Assembly (NCBI RefSeq): GCF_004127445.1 | Contig: NZ_QEXM01000057.1 | Location: forward strand, 1 to 64,000 | Length of the DNA stretch: 64,000 nucleotides | Direction: 5' to 3' | DNA from: Streptomyces alfalfae | GTDB lineage: Bacteria > Actinomycetota > Actinomycetes > Streptomycetales > Streptomycetaceae | Part shown: positions 34,870 to 43,169 of the stretch, in pieces | Layout: each line of letters starts with the position of its first letter | Numbering within the stretch: position 1 is the stretch's first letter | Position numbers and translations under genes: made by a program | Notes under the pieces: generated by a model | What the model was told of the DNA's origin: nothing | The model's input: the letters and a program-made list of their open reading frames with translations, nothing else | Databases searched by the model: none

Positions 34870-36392
34870 GGCGCCTCAACATCCTCTGCGTGCAGCTCGG
34901 ATTCCATGAGGCCTATCCCGACGCGTCGACCCTGGCGACCACGTACAACGACGGCATCTATTACGTCGCGTCGTTCGTCCAGCAGGAATACCCGGACGCA
35001 CGGGTCGAGATGTGCCAGATGTTCTGGGGGGAGAAGCCGGAGGACTTCCCCCTGGCCGACTACGACTACATCCTGATCTCGGCGCTGGCCACTCACTTCT
35101 GGTCCAACATCGAGACGATCGAATTGATCCAGCGCGCCAAACGGCCCGGCTGCGTGGTCATCATGGGCGGCCCGCATGCCGCGTTCGCCCCCTACGAAGT
35201 ATTGCGTTACGCCGACTACGCGGTGATCGCCGAAGGAGAGATCCCCGCCGTCCAGCTGATCAAAGCGCTGGAGGAGGGCGAGCCGCTCACCCAGGTCGAC
35301 AACCTGGCCTACATCGGGGCCGACGGCGAACTGGTCCTCAACACGGTCGCCCGGTACGGGAACATCGCCACCGCGATCAACCCCAAGTTCCTGGCGCGCG
35401 CGCCGAAGCTGCACTGGGCGACGGTCTCCATGTCACGCGGCTGCCCGTTCGCCTGCTCCTTCTGCTATGCGATCCGTCTGCTCGGCAGGCGATTCCGCAC
35501 CAAGACGGCGGCGGACGTCCGCGATGAACTCGACGCCATCTACGAGCAGACCGGATGCAACCGCTTCTACGTCACCGACCTGAACTTCACGACCCGCAAG
35601 GACTACTGCCGGGAGATCGCCGAGACCTTCCGGGACCGCGGCTACAAATTCATCGCCATGAGCCGGGTCAACCACGCCGACGACATCGACCTGGTTCTCG
35701 ACCTCAAGCGGTCGGGATTCGACGAATACTGCCTCGGCGTGGAATCGGAGGACCCGAGTGTCCTCCAGGCCTTCAACAAGCGCGTCGACCCTTCCGAGCA
35801 GACGCGGCGCCTGCTGCGGTTCGCCGAGAACGACATCGCCATCCATTCCGCGATCATCTTCGGACTCGACGTCCAGGACCGGCAGGCGATCGAGGCCACC
35901 GCCCGCTGGTGCGCCGAGGCCCGCATCATGCACCCGGTGTTCGTGTGCCTCGCGGAGTACCCCTTCCAGAATCTGCTGTACGGGGCGCGTCAGGACGTCG
36001 AGGACCACCGGATCATCATGGAAGTGCCGACGTACCAGCATTACTCGTTCGTCGGCATCTTCCCCCGCGAGATGCGCCCGAGTGCCTTGCAGCGCGGCAT
36101 TCTCGACAGCTACGACATCTTCTTCAAGCGGGCCTTCGAGATCGAGACGCGGCCCCAACGCCGGGCCCGCCTCAAGGCGTACGCGCGCAGTGTCGACCGG
36201 GGCCGGGCCGGCATGCAGCAGCACATCACGTTCCTCGAAGAGCTGGAGAAGCCGTACTACACCTCCGGCGGAACCCTGCGGGAGCACGTGCTGAAGGCGG
36301 ACTTCGACGCCCGCCACGGAGAACTCCGCGCATGGCTGAGCCGCTCGGCCAAGTCCACCGACGTGGAATTCGTGAAGAAGTACGCCCGATGA
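34866..36392 (+). CDS. Second B12-domain-type radical SAM enzyme (operon gene 2)
   Basis: A 508-residue radical SAM protein. The N-terminal domain has VVIMGGPHAAFAPYEVLRYADYAVIAEGEIPAVQLIKAL, the GGPH...GEGE-like pattern of cobalamin-binding radical SAM enzymes. The cluster motif CPFACSFC (Cys193, 197, 200) follows, then FYVTDLNFTTRKDYCREIAETF and FDEYCLGVESEDPSVLQAFNK. A C-terminal extension of about 130 residues (KRAFEIETRPQRRARLKAYARSVDRGRAGMQQH) may hold the substrate. It overlaps both neighbours by 4 bp (ATGA), so the pair of radical SAM enzymes and the ligase are made together. The substrate is presumably an acyl chain carried by the ACP downstream (inference). Confidence 0.9.
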   Translation: MRRLNILCVQLGFHEAYPDASTLATTYNDGIYYVASFVQQEYPDARVEMCQMFWGEKPEDFPLADYDYILISALATHFWSNIETIELIQRAKRPGCVVIMGGPHAAFAPYEVLRYADYAVIAEGEIPAVQLIKALEEGEPLTQVDNLAYIGADGELVLNTVARYGNIATAINPKFLARAPKLHWATVSMSRGCPFACSFCYAIRLLGRRFRTKTAADVRDELDAIYEQTGCNRFYVTDLNFTTRKDYCREIAETFRDRGYKFIAMSRVNHADDIDLVLDLKRSGFDEYCLGVESEDPSVLQAFNKRVDPSEQTRRLLRFAENDIAIHSAIIFGLDVQDRQAIEATARWCAEARIMHPVFVCLAEYPFQNLLYGARQDVEDHRIIMEVPTYQHYSFVGIFPREMRPSALQRGILDSYDIFFKRAFEIETRPQRRARLKAYARSVDRGRAGMQQHITFLEELEKPYYTSGGTLREHVLKADFDARHGELRAWLSRSAKSTDVEFVKKYAR

Positions 36393-38155
36393 CGGCTCCG
36401 ACCCCGGCGGACACCGTCATCGGCGCGCTGCTCGACAGCGCCGCCCGCACCCCGGACCGGTCGGCGTTCCACGTGATCGAGCGGTCCGAGGAGGAGCACG
36501 CGCTCAGCTACGCCGACGTGTGCCGGCTCGTCGGCCGGACCGTGGCGGGCCTCGACGCGCACGGGATCGGGGAGGGTGAGCGCGTCCTCGTCGTCCTGCC
36601 CACCTCGCGGGACTTCCTCGCGGTCTACCTGGGCTGCCTCTACGCGGGCGTCGTCCCCGTCATCGCGGCGGAACCGGTCGGCGACAACCCCCGGCACACG
36701 GCGGGCCTGCGAGGCCTCGCCGAGCAGGCACGGGTCAGCGCGGTCATCACGGCCCCGGAAGCAGCGGACTCCCTCGCGTCGCTCCTGCCCGCCCCGGTCG
36801 CCACCCCCGACGCGCTGCGCGGCGCACCCCGCACGCTCGACGCCCCGCGGGCCACCCCGTCGTCGCTCGCCCATCTCCAGGCGACCTCCGGCTCTACCGG
36901 AGCACCCAAGCTGGCCATGGTCCGGCACGGCAACATCACCGCCAACGTCCGGGCGATCGCCGAGGCGATACGCGCCAGACCCACCGACTCCCTGGTGAGC
37001 TGGCTCCCGCTCTTCCACGACATGGGCCTCATCGGGATCTCGTACGCCCTGCACGCCCAGATCCCGATGGTGCTGTCGGACCCCGTCAACTTCCTGCGGA
37101 ACCCGTTGTCATGGCTGCGGTGGATCAGCCGCCACCGGGGCACGCTCTCGCCCGCCCCCAGTTCCGCGTTCCACATCTGCGCGCGGGTGGCCAAGCGCCG
37201 GACCCCCGCCGACCTCGACCTGTCCTCCTGGCGTGTGGCCCTGTGCGGCGCGGAACCGGTGCACGAGACCACCCTGCGCGAATTCCAGTCGGCGTTCGCC
37301 CCCTACGGCCTGTCGGAGACGACGCTGAGGCCCGTGTACGGCCTCGCGGAGGCGACACTGGCGGCCACGATCCCCGACGTCGGCCGCCCCTACGCGGTCG
37401 ACCGGGTCGACGCCGAGGCCGTCGCCGCCAAGGGGCATGCCGAGCCCCGCCCGGACGGCGACCTCCGCAGCCTGGGCATGATGTGCGTGGGTCCCGCCAT
37501 ACCGGGCCACCGGCTGAGGGTGGTGGACGAGGACGGAACGCCCCTGCCCGACCGCGCCATCGGTGAGATAGAGGTGGCGGGCCCCAGCGTCATCGACGGT
37601 TACCTTCCGGAGCGGGACGCCACGGACTCCGGTGCGGGGGAGCAGGATGCCACGGGCGCCGCCGTGGACGAACGGATCAAGCGCCCCGACGGCCATCTCC
37701 GCACGGGCGACCTGGGTTACCTGCTCGACGGTGAGCTGTATGTCACCGGCCGCCGCAAGGAGATCGTGATCATCTCCGGGCGCAACTACATCCCCGACCA
37801 GATCGAGCGGTTCGTCGAAGCCGTCGCCCAGAGCCCGCGCACCCCCGCGGTCGTGGCGCTCGGCGTACCCGACCCCATGCTGCTCACCGAGCAGCTCCAT
37901 CTCCTTCTCGACGAGCGGATCGGCGAGGGCCGCGACCGGCGGGCCATCACCGACCAGGTGCGCGACGCCCTGACCGAGGCGTTCGGCATCAGCGGCGTCA
38001 CCTTCCACTGGATCCGGCGGGCACAGCTCCCCAGGACCACCAGCGGCAAGATCCAGCGCCATCTCTGCCGGGAGATCATCGAGCAACGCCCGCCGTTCCG
38101 CCGTACCGACGAGCCGACACGCGTGACATCTGGAGGGGCACCTGATGCAGGCTGA
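36389..38155 (+). CDS. Fatty-acyl-AMP ligase (FAAL)
   Basis: A 588-residue adenylation enzyme. The A3 loop is LQATSGSTGAPKLAMVRH; the FAAL-type stretch LPLFHDMGLIGISYALHAQIPMVLSDPVNFLRNPLSWLRWISRHRGTLSPAPSSAF follows, then RTGDLGYLLDGELYVTGRRKEIVIISGRNYIPDQIE and the C-terminal lysine region TSGKIQRHLC. FAALs make acyl-adenylates and pass the acyl group to an ACP instead of CoA, matching the ACP gene that follows. ATG 36389 overlaps the radical SAM stop (ATGA). Its end overlaps the ACP gene by 11 bp. Chain length of the substrate cannot be told. Confidence 0.9.
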   Translation: MTAPTPADTVIGALLDSAARTPDRSAFHVIERSEEEHALSYADVCRLVGRTVAGLDAHGIGEGERVLVVLPTSRDFLAVYLGCLYAGVVPVIAAEPVGDNPRHTAGLRGLAEQARVSAVITAPEAADSLASLLPAPVATPDALRGAPRTLDAPRATPSSLAHLQATSGSTGAPKLAMVRHGNITANVRAIAEAIRARPTDSLVSWLPLFHDMGLIGISYALHAQIPMVLSDPVNFLRNPLSWLRWISRHRGTLSPAPSSAFHICARVAKRRTPADLDLSSWRVALCGAEPVHETTLREFQSAFAPYGLSETTLRPVYGLAEATLAATIPDVGRPYAVDRVDAEAVAAKGHAEPRPDGDLRSLGMMCVGPAIPGHRLRVVDEDGTPLPDRAIGEIEVAGPSVIDGYLPERDATDSGAGEQDATGAAVDERIKRPDGHLRTGDLGYLLDGELYVTGRRKEIVIISGRNYIPDQIERFVEAVAQSPRTPAVVALGVPDPMLLTEQLHLLLDERIGEGRDRRAITDQVRDALTEAFGISGVTFHWIRRAQLPRTTSGKIQRHLCREIIEQRPPFRRTDEPTRVTSGGAPDAG

Positions 38156-38432
38156 GAAGCAGGAGCACAAGCGGGACCAGGAACTTTTCGACAAGATCGT
38201 CAAGCACATCGGGGAGTTCGTCGAAGCCGACGTGTCCCACCTGACGCCGCAGTCGAACATCGGCAACTCCATCGAGGGCATGAGTTCACTCAAGATGGTC
38301 GAACTGCTGCTCTTCCTGGAGGACTGCTTCGGTGTCGACTTCGACGAGTCCGTGATGGACGACCTGCAGACCATGGGGGACCTGGAGCAGTACATCCGGC
38401 GGACACTGGACGCGTCCGAGCAGCGGGCCTGA
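38145..38432 (+). CDS. Acyl carrier protein
   Basis: A 95-residue four-helix carrier protein. The phosphopantetheine attachment site is the second Ser of EGMSSLKMVELLLFLED (Ser48), in place of the usual DSL. A conserved acidic helix follows (DFDESVMDDLQTMGDLEQYI). The N-terminus is unusually charged (MQAEKQEHKRDQELF). It starts 11 bp inside the ligase gene and is the obvious acceptor for that enzyme's acyl-AMP. One ACP serves all enzymes of the operon, as no other carrier is nearby. Confidence 0.92.
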   Translation: MQAEKQEHKRDQELFDKIVKHIGEFVEADVSHLTPQSNIGNSIEGMSSLKMVELLLFLEDCFGVDFDESVMDDLQTMGDLEQYIRRTLDASEQRA

Positions 38433-38446
38433 CGATCCGGACCGAC

Positions 38447-39715
38447 GTGGCGCGACACGGCGTGGTGGTCACCGGGATGGGTGTGGTCTGCCCTCTCGGC
38501 GCGACGGCCGACGAGCTGTGGCAGGGCCTGACCACCGGACGTTCCGGCATCGCGCCGGTGACACGCTTCGACCCCGGCCGGTTCCACAGCCGCCTCGCCG
38601 GTGAGATCGACGACTCCGTGATCACGTTCGCCCCGGGCCCGCTCCAGTTCGAGACCCCCCGCATGAGCGCCTTCGTGCGGTACGCGCTGTTCGCCGCCGA
38701 ACGGGCGCTGGAGGACAGCGGTCTGAAGCCTGCGGCGGGGCGTCAGGCAGGGGCGGAGGCAGCGAACCGCCCGTGCCCGCCGGGGGGCGGTGTGTACCTC
38801 GGGGTGTCCATGGGTGGACTGCCCAGCATCGAGGCGGGCGTGCTGAGACAGGAGCAGCAGGGTGTGCGCAGGACCAGCCCGTTCCTGATCCCCTCGCTCA
38901 TCCCCAACATGGCGGCGAGCGTGATCGCGCTGCGTCAGGGCATCGAGGGTGAGCAGGTCACGGTCGCCGGCGCCTGCGCGAGCGGCGTCCAGGCGATGGG
39001 GCAGGCGGTGCGCGCGATCCGGTCGGGCGCCCGTACCTGGGCGATCGCCGGCGGCTCCGAGGCGGTCATCACCCCGATCACCTACTCCGGCTTCCAGGCC
39101 ATGAGGGTGCTGAGCCGGCATCAGGACCCGGAGACCACCCCGCGTCCCTTCGACCGCTCGCGGGACGGGATCGTCGTCGGTGAGGGGGCCGCCGTCTTCG
39201 TCCTGGAGGAGCGGGCGCACGCCGAGGCGCGCGGTGCGGTGATCCACGGCGAGCTGACCGGCTTCGACGCCAACAGCGGGGGCGACAATCTCACGGGTCT
39301 CTCGGCCCGCCACGTCACGCGGTGCATGGCCGGGGCCGTCGCCGACGCGGGTCTCGTGCCGGACGCGGTTGACTGCGTCTTCGCCCAGGCCTCGGGCATG
39401 GTGCATGGTGACGCCGCCGAACTGGAGGCACTGCGCGCGCTCACGGCGGACACCGGCCACCGGCCGGTCGTCACGTCGGTGAAGGGGCACATGGGGTACT
39501 CGTTCGCCGCGAACGGTCCGCTGAATCTCGCCGGCGCCCTCATGTCACTCCGCCACCAGGCCGTTCCTCCGACACTGCACCTGGACGAGACCGACCCGGA
39601 GTTCGACAAGGCCGACATCGCCCGCGAGGTCCGCGGGACGACATTGCGCCACTGTCTGATCAACGCGTTCGGGTTCGGCGGGATCAATGCGAGCCTCGTC
39701 GTGTCCCTCGTATAG
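38447..39715 (+). CDS. Ketosynthase homologue lacking both catalytic histidines
   Basis: A 422-residue thiolase-fold protein of the FabF/KS-CLF group. The nucleophile is kept (GACASG, Cys177), as are the FabF-type lysine (Lys346) and the NAFGFGGIN loop. The first catalytic His (VNAHGTST in FabF) is Gln314 in VFAQASGMVHGD, and the second (KSMTGH) is Tyr351 in KGHMGY. Both replacements resemble chain-length factors, yet those have Gln instead of Cys. With Cys-Gln-Tyr, ordinary decarboxylative Claisen condensation is doubtful; it may transfer acyl groups or condense without decarboxylation. Fourteen bases after the ACP gene. A Cys/Pro/Gly-rich loop (residues 95-115) is extra. Confidence 0.88.
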   Translation: MARHGVVVTGMGVVCPLGATADELWQGLTTGRSGIAPVTRFDPGRFHSRLAGEIDDSVITFAPGPLQFETPRMSAFVRYALFAAERALEDSGLKPAAGRQAGAEAANRPCPPGGGVYLGVSMGGLPSIEAGVLRQEQQGVRRTSPFLIPSLIPNMAASVIALRQGIEGEQVTVAGACASGVQAMGQAVRAIRSGARTWAIAGGSEAVITPITYSGFQAMRVLSRHQDPETTPRPFDRSRDGIVVGEGAAVFVLEERAHAEARGAVIHGELTGFDANSGGDNLTGLSARHVTRCMAGAVADAGLVPDAVDCVFAQASGMVHGDAAELEALRALTADTGHRPVVTSVKGHMGYSFAANGPLNLAGALMSLRHQAVPPTLHLDETDPEFDKADIAREVRGTTLRHCLINAFGFGGINASLVVSLV

Positions 39716-39742
39716 TCGTGCCGCCGCCCATGGAGGAGTACC

Positions 39743-40177
39743 GTGTCGACGCACTTCGAGAAGCTCACCCGTTGCTGCATGCAGTGCAAGATCTCCCGGT
39801 TCCTCGACAAGACCATCGAGATCGAGGAGGCCGGGCGCGCACGGGTGGCCATCCCGTTCCACGCCGACCTCACCCAGAACGCGGACTTCCTGCACGCCGC
39901 CATGATGTTCGAGGTGGGGGACACGGCCGGGTTCGTGGCGGCCAACTCGATGGAGGAGACCTTCAGCGTCCTGACGGTCGATTACCACATCAACCTGATC
40001 AGGCCGGTGCAGAAGGAAGGCATCCACGCCATCGGCACGGTGGTGACCGCGGGGAAGACCCTCTATGTGGCCCGCAGCGACATCTACAGTGACAGCGGCA
40101 AACTGGTGGCGGCCGGACAGGGCACGTACACGGTGTCGAAGATCCCTCTCACCGACCTCGACGGCTACGCGGACTGA
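39743..40177 (+). CDS. Hotdog-fold thioesterase (PaaI/4HBT-like)
   Basis: A 144-residue hotdog protein: ARVAIPFHADLTQNADFLHAAMMFEVGDTAGFVAANSM (central helix with LHAAMMFEVGDTA replacing the common HGG...D.A), SVLTVDYHINLIRPVQKEG and GTYTVSKIPL. Enzymes of this type hydrolyse acyl-CoA or acyl-ACP thioesters, so it would release the operon's product, or edit the ACP. The N-terminus has a CCMQC cluster that is not typical. GTG start at 39743 has GGAGGAG five bases upstream. Last gene of the operon; a perfect hairpin starts two bases after the stop. Confidence 0.85.
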   Translation: MSTHFEKLTRCCMQCKISRFLDKTIEIEEAGRARVAIPFHADLTQNADFLHAAMMFEVGDTAGFVAANSMEETFSVLTVDYHINLIRPVQKEGIHAIGTVVTAGKTLYVARSDIYSDSGKLVAAGQGTYTVSKIPLTDLDGYAD

Positions 40178-40178
40178 C

Positions 40179-40199
40179 CCGGCCGGCTGCACCGGCCGG
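40179..40199 (+). terminator. Terminator hairpin of the radical SAM/acyl operon
   Basis: CCGGCCGG (40179-40186) and CCGGCCGG (40192-40199) form a perfect 8-bp stem with a 5-nt loop immediately after the thioesterase stop codon. Confidence 0.6.
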
Positions 40200-40251
40200 A
40201 CCTGGCGCGCGTGCCCTGCCACACCGGCCCCGGGCTCCGGGCAGGCGGCGG

Positions 40252-40845
40252 TCAGCCCAAGAGGTTGTCCAGGTGGTAGTCCAGCACCTTGAGCGCGTCC
40301 TCGGGAGAACGCTGGCCCAGGGCGGCGTCGACCCCCAGACTCGTGGCGAGATTCCAGCAGATGTCGGCGTCGATGAGGCCGTTGCCCCGCGCCGGCGTGC
40401 CCCGCTCCTGCCGGGCCGCGGCGATGAGCCCCGCGGTGAAGTCCAGAAGCTCGCCGCTCCCCGGAGCCAGCACGTCGGCCATGGCCGGATCCGCGATCGC
40501 CCTGCCGAGGACCGCCACCGACAGCTGGAGCAGCCGCAGGCTCTCCGGGTCCCGGGCGAGCACGGCACGCAGGCACTCGCGGAGCATCGTCTCCGCGCTC
40601 GCCGGGTCGGCCGCCTTGATGGATGCCTCGATACGGGCGTTCAGTGCCCGCACGGCGCGGTCGATCGCGTCGCGGACCAGGTCCTCCCGGGTGGCGTAGT
40701 AATGCTGCACCTGCCCCATGGACACCCCGGCCTCCACCGCGACCTTGCGGAGCGTCACGCCCTCCAGGCCGTCGCGGAGCGTCAGCGTCCAGACGGCTTC
40801 GGCCAGGCGGAGTCGGCGCTCCTCATGGTCAACGATCTTCGGCAT
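40252..40845 (-). CDS. TetR-family transcriptional regulator
   Basis: A 197-residue repressor: RLRLAEAVWTLTLRDGLEGVTLRKVAVEAGVSMGQVQHYYATREDLV (residues about 12-58) is the helix-turn-helix, followed by a helical ligand domain of the BetI/TetR_C_6 kind. Start ATG 40843-40845 with GGAGGA close upstream. Divergent from a small membrane-protein gene; two palindromes in the gap are likely its operators. It is also the nearest regulator to the radical SAM operon (convergent, 74 bp between stops), but no copy of its palindrome was found at that operon's promoter. Confidence 0.9.
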   Translation of the reverse strand: MPKIVDHEERRLRLAEAVWTLTLRDGLEGVTLRKVAVEAGVSMGQVQHYYATREDLVRDAIDRAVRALNARIEASIKAADPASAETMLRECLRAVLARDPESLRLLQLSVAVLGRAIADPAMADVLAPGSGELLDFTAGLIAAARQERGTPARGNGLIDADICWNLATSLGVDAALGQRSPEDALKVLDYHLDNLLG

Positions 40846-40870
40846 GCGTCCTCCATGGCGATCAACGAGC

Positions 40871-40924
40871 CAATGCGTTCGCATTGCGTCGCCATGGACA
40901 TTCTATTACAATGCAAACGCATTG
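40871..40924. promoter_or_regulatory. Pair of 16-bp palindromic operators
   Basis: CAATGCGTTCGCATTG (40871-40886) and CAATGCAAACGCATTG (40909-40924) share CAATGC....GCATTG arms and are 38 bp apart. They sit between the TetR gene and the divergent small gene, 22 bp before the latter's start. Confidence 0.8.
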
Positions 40925-40946
40925 CTAAAACGGCTGAAGGGGCATC

Positions 40947-41162
40947 ATGAAGTTCGTCGTTCTGCTGATCGCCGGGGTGGCTTTAGTGGTCTTCAGCGGT
41001 CAAGGGTTGATCCGGCTGCTCGTCGATCACGACAACCGTGGTGTGCTCGGCGGACTGCCGTTCGCGGGCGCCCTGTGCGCGTACGTCGCCGCGCTCGCCG
41101 TCGGGACCCTCCTCGCCGGCTGGGCGAAGGGCCGCGCCAAGGCGCTCGGACACGTCAAGTAG
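40947..41162 (+). CDS. Small two-helix membrane protein, probable TetR target
   Basis: A 71-residue protein with two hydrophobic helices (FVVLLIAGVALVVFSGQGLIRLL and LPFAGALCAYVAALAVGTLLAGW) and a basic tail. I do not recognise a family. The pair of operators right in front of it and the divergent TetR make it the regulator's main target; small proteins of this shape are often membrane-stress or efflux accessory proteins, but that is inference. Confidence 0.7.
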   Translation: MKFVVLLIAGVALVVFSGQGLIRLLVDHDNRGVLGGLPFAGALCAYVAALAVGTLLAGWAKGRAKALGHVK

Positions 41163-41408
41163 CTCCGCCTGCCGGGGGTGGGCCCCGGTGTCGGGCGGGT
41201 GGGCGAGTGGGTGGACGGGGTGGGCCGGAGCCTCGACTCAACAGCACGGACCGGTCGCGCAACCACCGTACGCGATGCGGAAGTTGGCCGATATGCGCGT
41301 GCGGCAGAACGGGTCCCGACGGTCCGTCACCCTATGCTGATGTCCTCTGAACGGGTCTCGTCACGTCGCGTTCCTGTGCCGAGGAATTCCTGAGCGCGGA
41401 GGAGCCTC
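41163..41408. other. Intergenic region, no gene recognised
   Basis: 246 bp between the small membrane gene and the 586-residue membrane protein. No protein-like frame is evident; GGAGGAG at about 41398-41404 is the ribosome site of the next gene. Confidence 0.5.
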
Positions 41409-43169
41409 ATGAGTACCGCCCACGTGCCGGCGCAGCCCCCGCCGCCGACCCCACCGCCACAGGTCGCCGCCCCGCACGCGAGCGAGGCCACCCGCCTGCT
41501 CTGTGCGGGCACGTATCTGGACGCGTCGTACAGGGATTGCGTCATCGACGAGCTCTACCTCATGGAACACCGGGTCGCGGCGCCTTCCCTCGGGTACGAC
41601 GCCGCGCGGGTCCTGGCCCACGCCCTGCGGGCCCGACGGGTGGAACTGGCCTGGGCCTGGGGCGTGCTCGGCCTGCTGGCGCTCGGCATCGTGGCGGCGG
41701 GTTGGTGGCTGGTGGTCCTGGTGCTCCCCGGGCTGCTGCTGACCCTCGGACGCCGGGTCCGGGGCGCGGCCGACGACCCGCCGACACGTCGTCGCCTGCC
41801 CGCCTTCGCGCTCCGCTGGTTCGGGCGCTTCCTCCTGGCCTACCTCGTGTTGGTGACTCTGGTCATCGGCCTGGGGGCGACCGGCGAAGGCGACACGTTC
41901 GGGCTCGTGTTGCAGGGTCTCCGTGACGGGCTGCCCTCCTCTCTGCGGTTCCTGCTGCCGGAGGCCGGGCCGGGCGGGGTCACCGCCCTGGACGCCTGGC
42001 TCGCGCTGGCCACGCTGCTCGCGATGGCGGGGTGCGTCGCCGGGCAGCAGGCGCACTTCACGCGCGTGCTGCGGGGCGAGTTGTCCCCACGGCACTTCCC
42101 GGACGCGGCCAACGACCCCGCCGAACGGGTCGGCGGGCGCCCGTTCCAGCTGCTCAAGCACCGCATCCGGATCGAGCAGCACGCTCCCCTGGTCATGTAC
42201 CACGAGGCGCACCCGTTCTGTGGCGCCGGTACCGCGCACGACACCTGGGTCCTCGCGGTCGAGCTGCGGCCGCATCCGGTGCGGGAGAGGCGGCCGATCG
42301 GGAACGGCACGGTCCTCGCCGCGGTGCGCCCGTTCCTCGAGCAGTTGCGGGAAGTGGCCGAACCGGCCGAGCAGGACGGCCGGGTCGTACGGGACCGGCT
42401 GCGCCATCTGCAGATCGACGAGTGCGTGTTCCTCCCGGCGGAGGGCCTGCTGCACCGCGGGGACGCGCCGTACGACCAGTACTCGTTTAACATGCACCGG
42501 ACGCGTTCGCTGGAGGAGGGCGGCGAGAAGCGCCGGCACTTCCTGCGGATCAGGGTGGGCGGCTGGGAGGAGGAGCTGGTCGTCACCGTCTTCGTCCGAG
42601 TCCACACGCAGGGCCGGATGCTGATGCTGGAGGTGGCCCCGCATGTTCTGTTCCCCGTGCGTGCGGACTTCAAGGACGCCGACCACGAGGCCTACCGGTT
42701 CGCCGACCAGAACGCCTTCGGCAAGACGGTCCAGATCCTCACCCGTATGGCCAGTGCCCCGGGGCAGGCCCTGGCCGCGCTGAGTCGGCGCGCCGTCCGG
42801 GGCTGGCGCCGGATGACCGGCGAGTTCACCGGCGGACAGCCCGAAGGCCCGGCGGTGTCGATCCGCGAACTCGCCGCGGAGCCGGGCGGGTCGCTCTTCC
42901 AGTCCATGGACGTCGACCGCTACCTCCGGAGCGTGCAGGACCGCATCGCGTACGGCGTGAAGACGGCGCTCGCGGACGCCGGTTACCAGACGGACGAGTT
43001 CGCCCAGAAGGTCGTCAACATCAGCAACGGCGGTGTCAACATCGAGTCGGTGCAGGACAGTACGTTCGCCATCGGCAACCACGCCCGCGCCGCCACGCGC
43101 ATGCGGACCACCACGACAGGCGGCGGACAGGCCCCGCCGCAGAGGGGACTTGCCCGAGATGGCCGGTGA
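41409..43169 (+). CDS. Large multidomain membrane protein with C-terminal STFAIG motif
   Basis: A 586-residue protein of no family I can name. A Pro-rich N-terminus and cytosolic segment precede two or three membrane helix pairs (AWAWGVLGLLALGIVAAGWWLVVLVLPGLLLTLG; FLLAYLVLVTLVIGLGATG; WLALATLLAMAGCVAGQQ), then a long soluble part with HAPLVMYHEAHPFCGAGTAHDTWVLAVEL and FLRIRVGGWEEELVVTVFVRVHTQGRMLMLEVAPHVLFPV. The last 50 residues carry VVNISNGGVNIESVQDSTFAIGNHARA, a beta-rich low-complexity motif repeated in the next protein. GGAGGAG precedes ATG 41409. Overlaps the following gene by 11 bp. Confidence 0.8.
   Translation: MSTAHVPAQPPPPTPPPQVAAPHASEATRLLCAGTYLDASYRDCVIDELYLMEHRVAAPSLGYDAARVLAHALRARRVELAWAWGVLGLLALGIVAAGWWLVVLVLPGLLLTLGRRVRGAADDPPTRRRLPAFALRWFGRFLLAYLVLVTLVIGLGATGEGDTFGLVLQGLRDGLPSSLRFLLPEAGPGGVTALDAWLALATLLAMAGCVAGQQAHFTRVLRGELSPRHFPDAANDPAERVGGRPFQLLKHRIRIEQHAPLVMYHEAHPFCGAGTAHDTWVLAVELRPHPVRERRPIGNGTVLAAVRPFLEQLREVAEPAEQDGRVVRDRLRHLQIDECVFLPAEGLLHRGDAPYDQYSFNMHRTRSLEEGGEKRRHFLRIRVGGWEEELVVTVFVRVHTQGRMLMLEVAPHVLFPVRADFKDADHEAYRFADQNAFGKTVQILTRMASAPGQALAALSRRAVRGWRRMTGEFTGGQPEGPAVSIRELAAEPGGSLFQSMDVDRYLRSVQDRIAYGVKTALADAGYQTDEFAQKVVNISNGGVNIESVQDSTFAIGNHARAATRMRTTTTGGGQAPPQRGLARDGR

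Noticed and set aside
37109..39490. 793-codon minus frame opposite the FAAL, ACP and ketosynthase genes
   Set aside because: It spans three well-defined plus-strand genes and shows no family features.
41178..41393. 71-codon frame in the gap before the 586-residue membrane protein
   Set aside because: No ribosome site and no protein-like pattern; the small gene at 40947-41162 is a better match for the regulated product.
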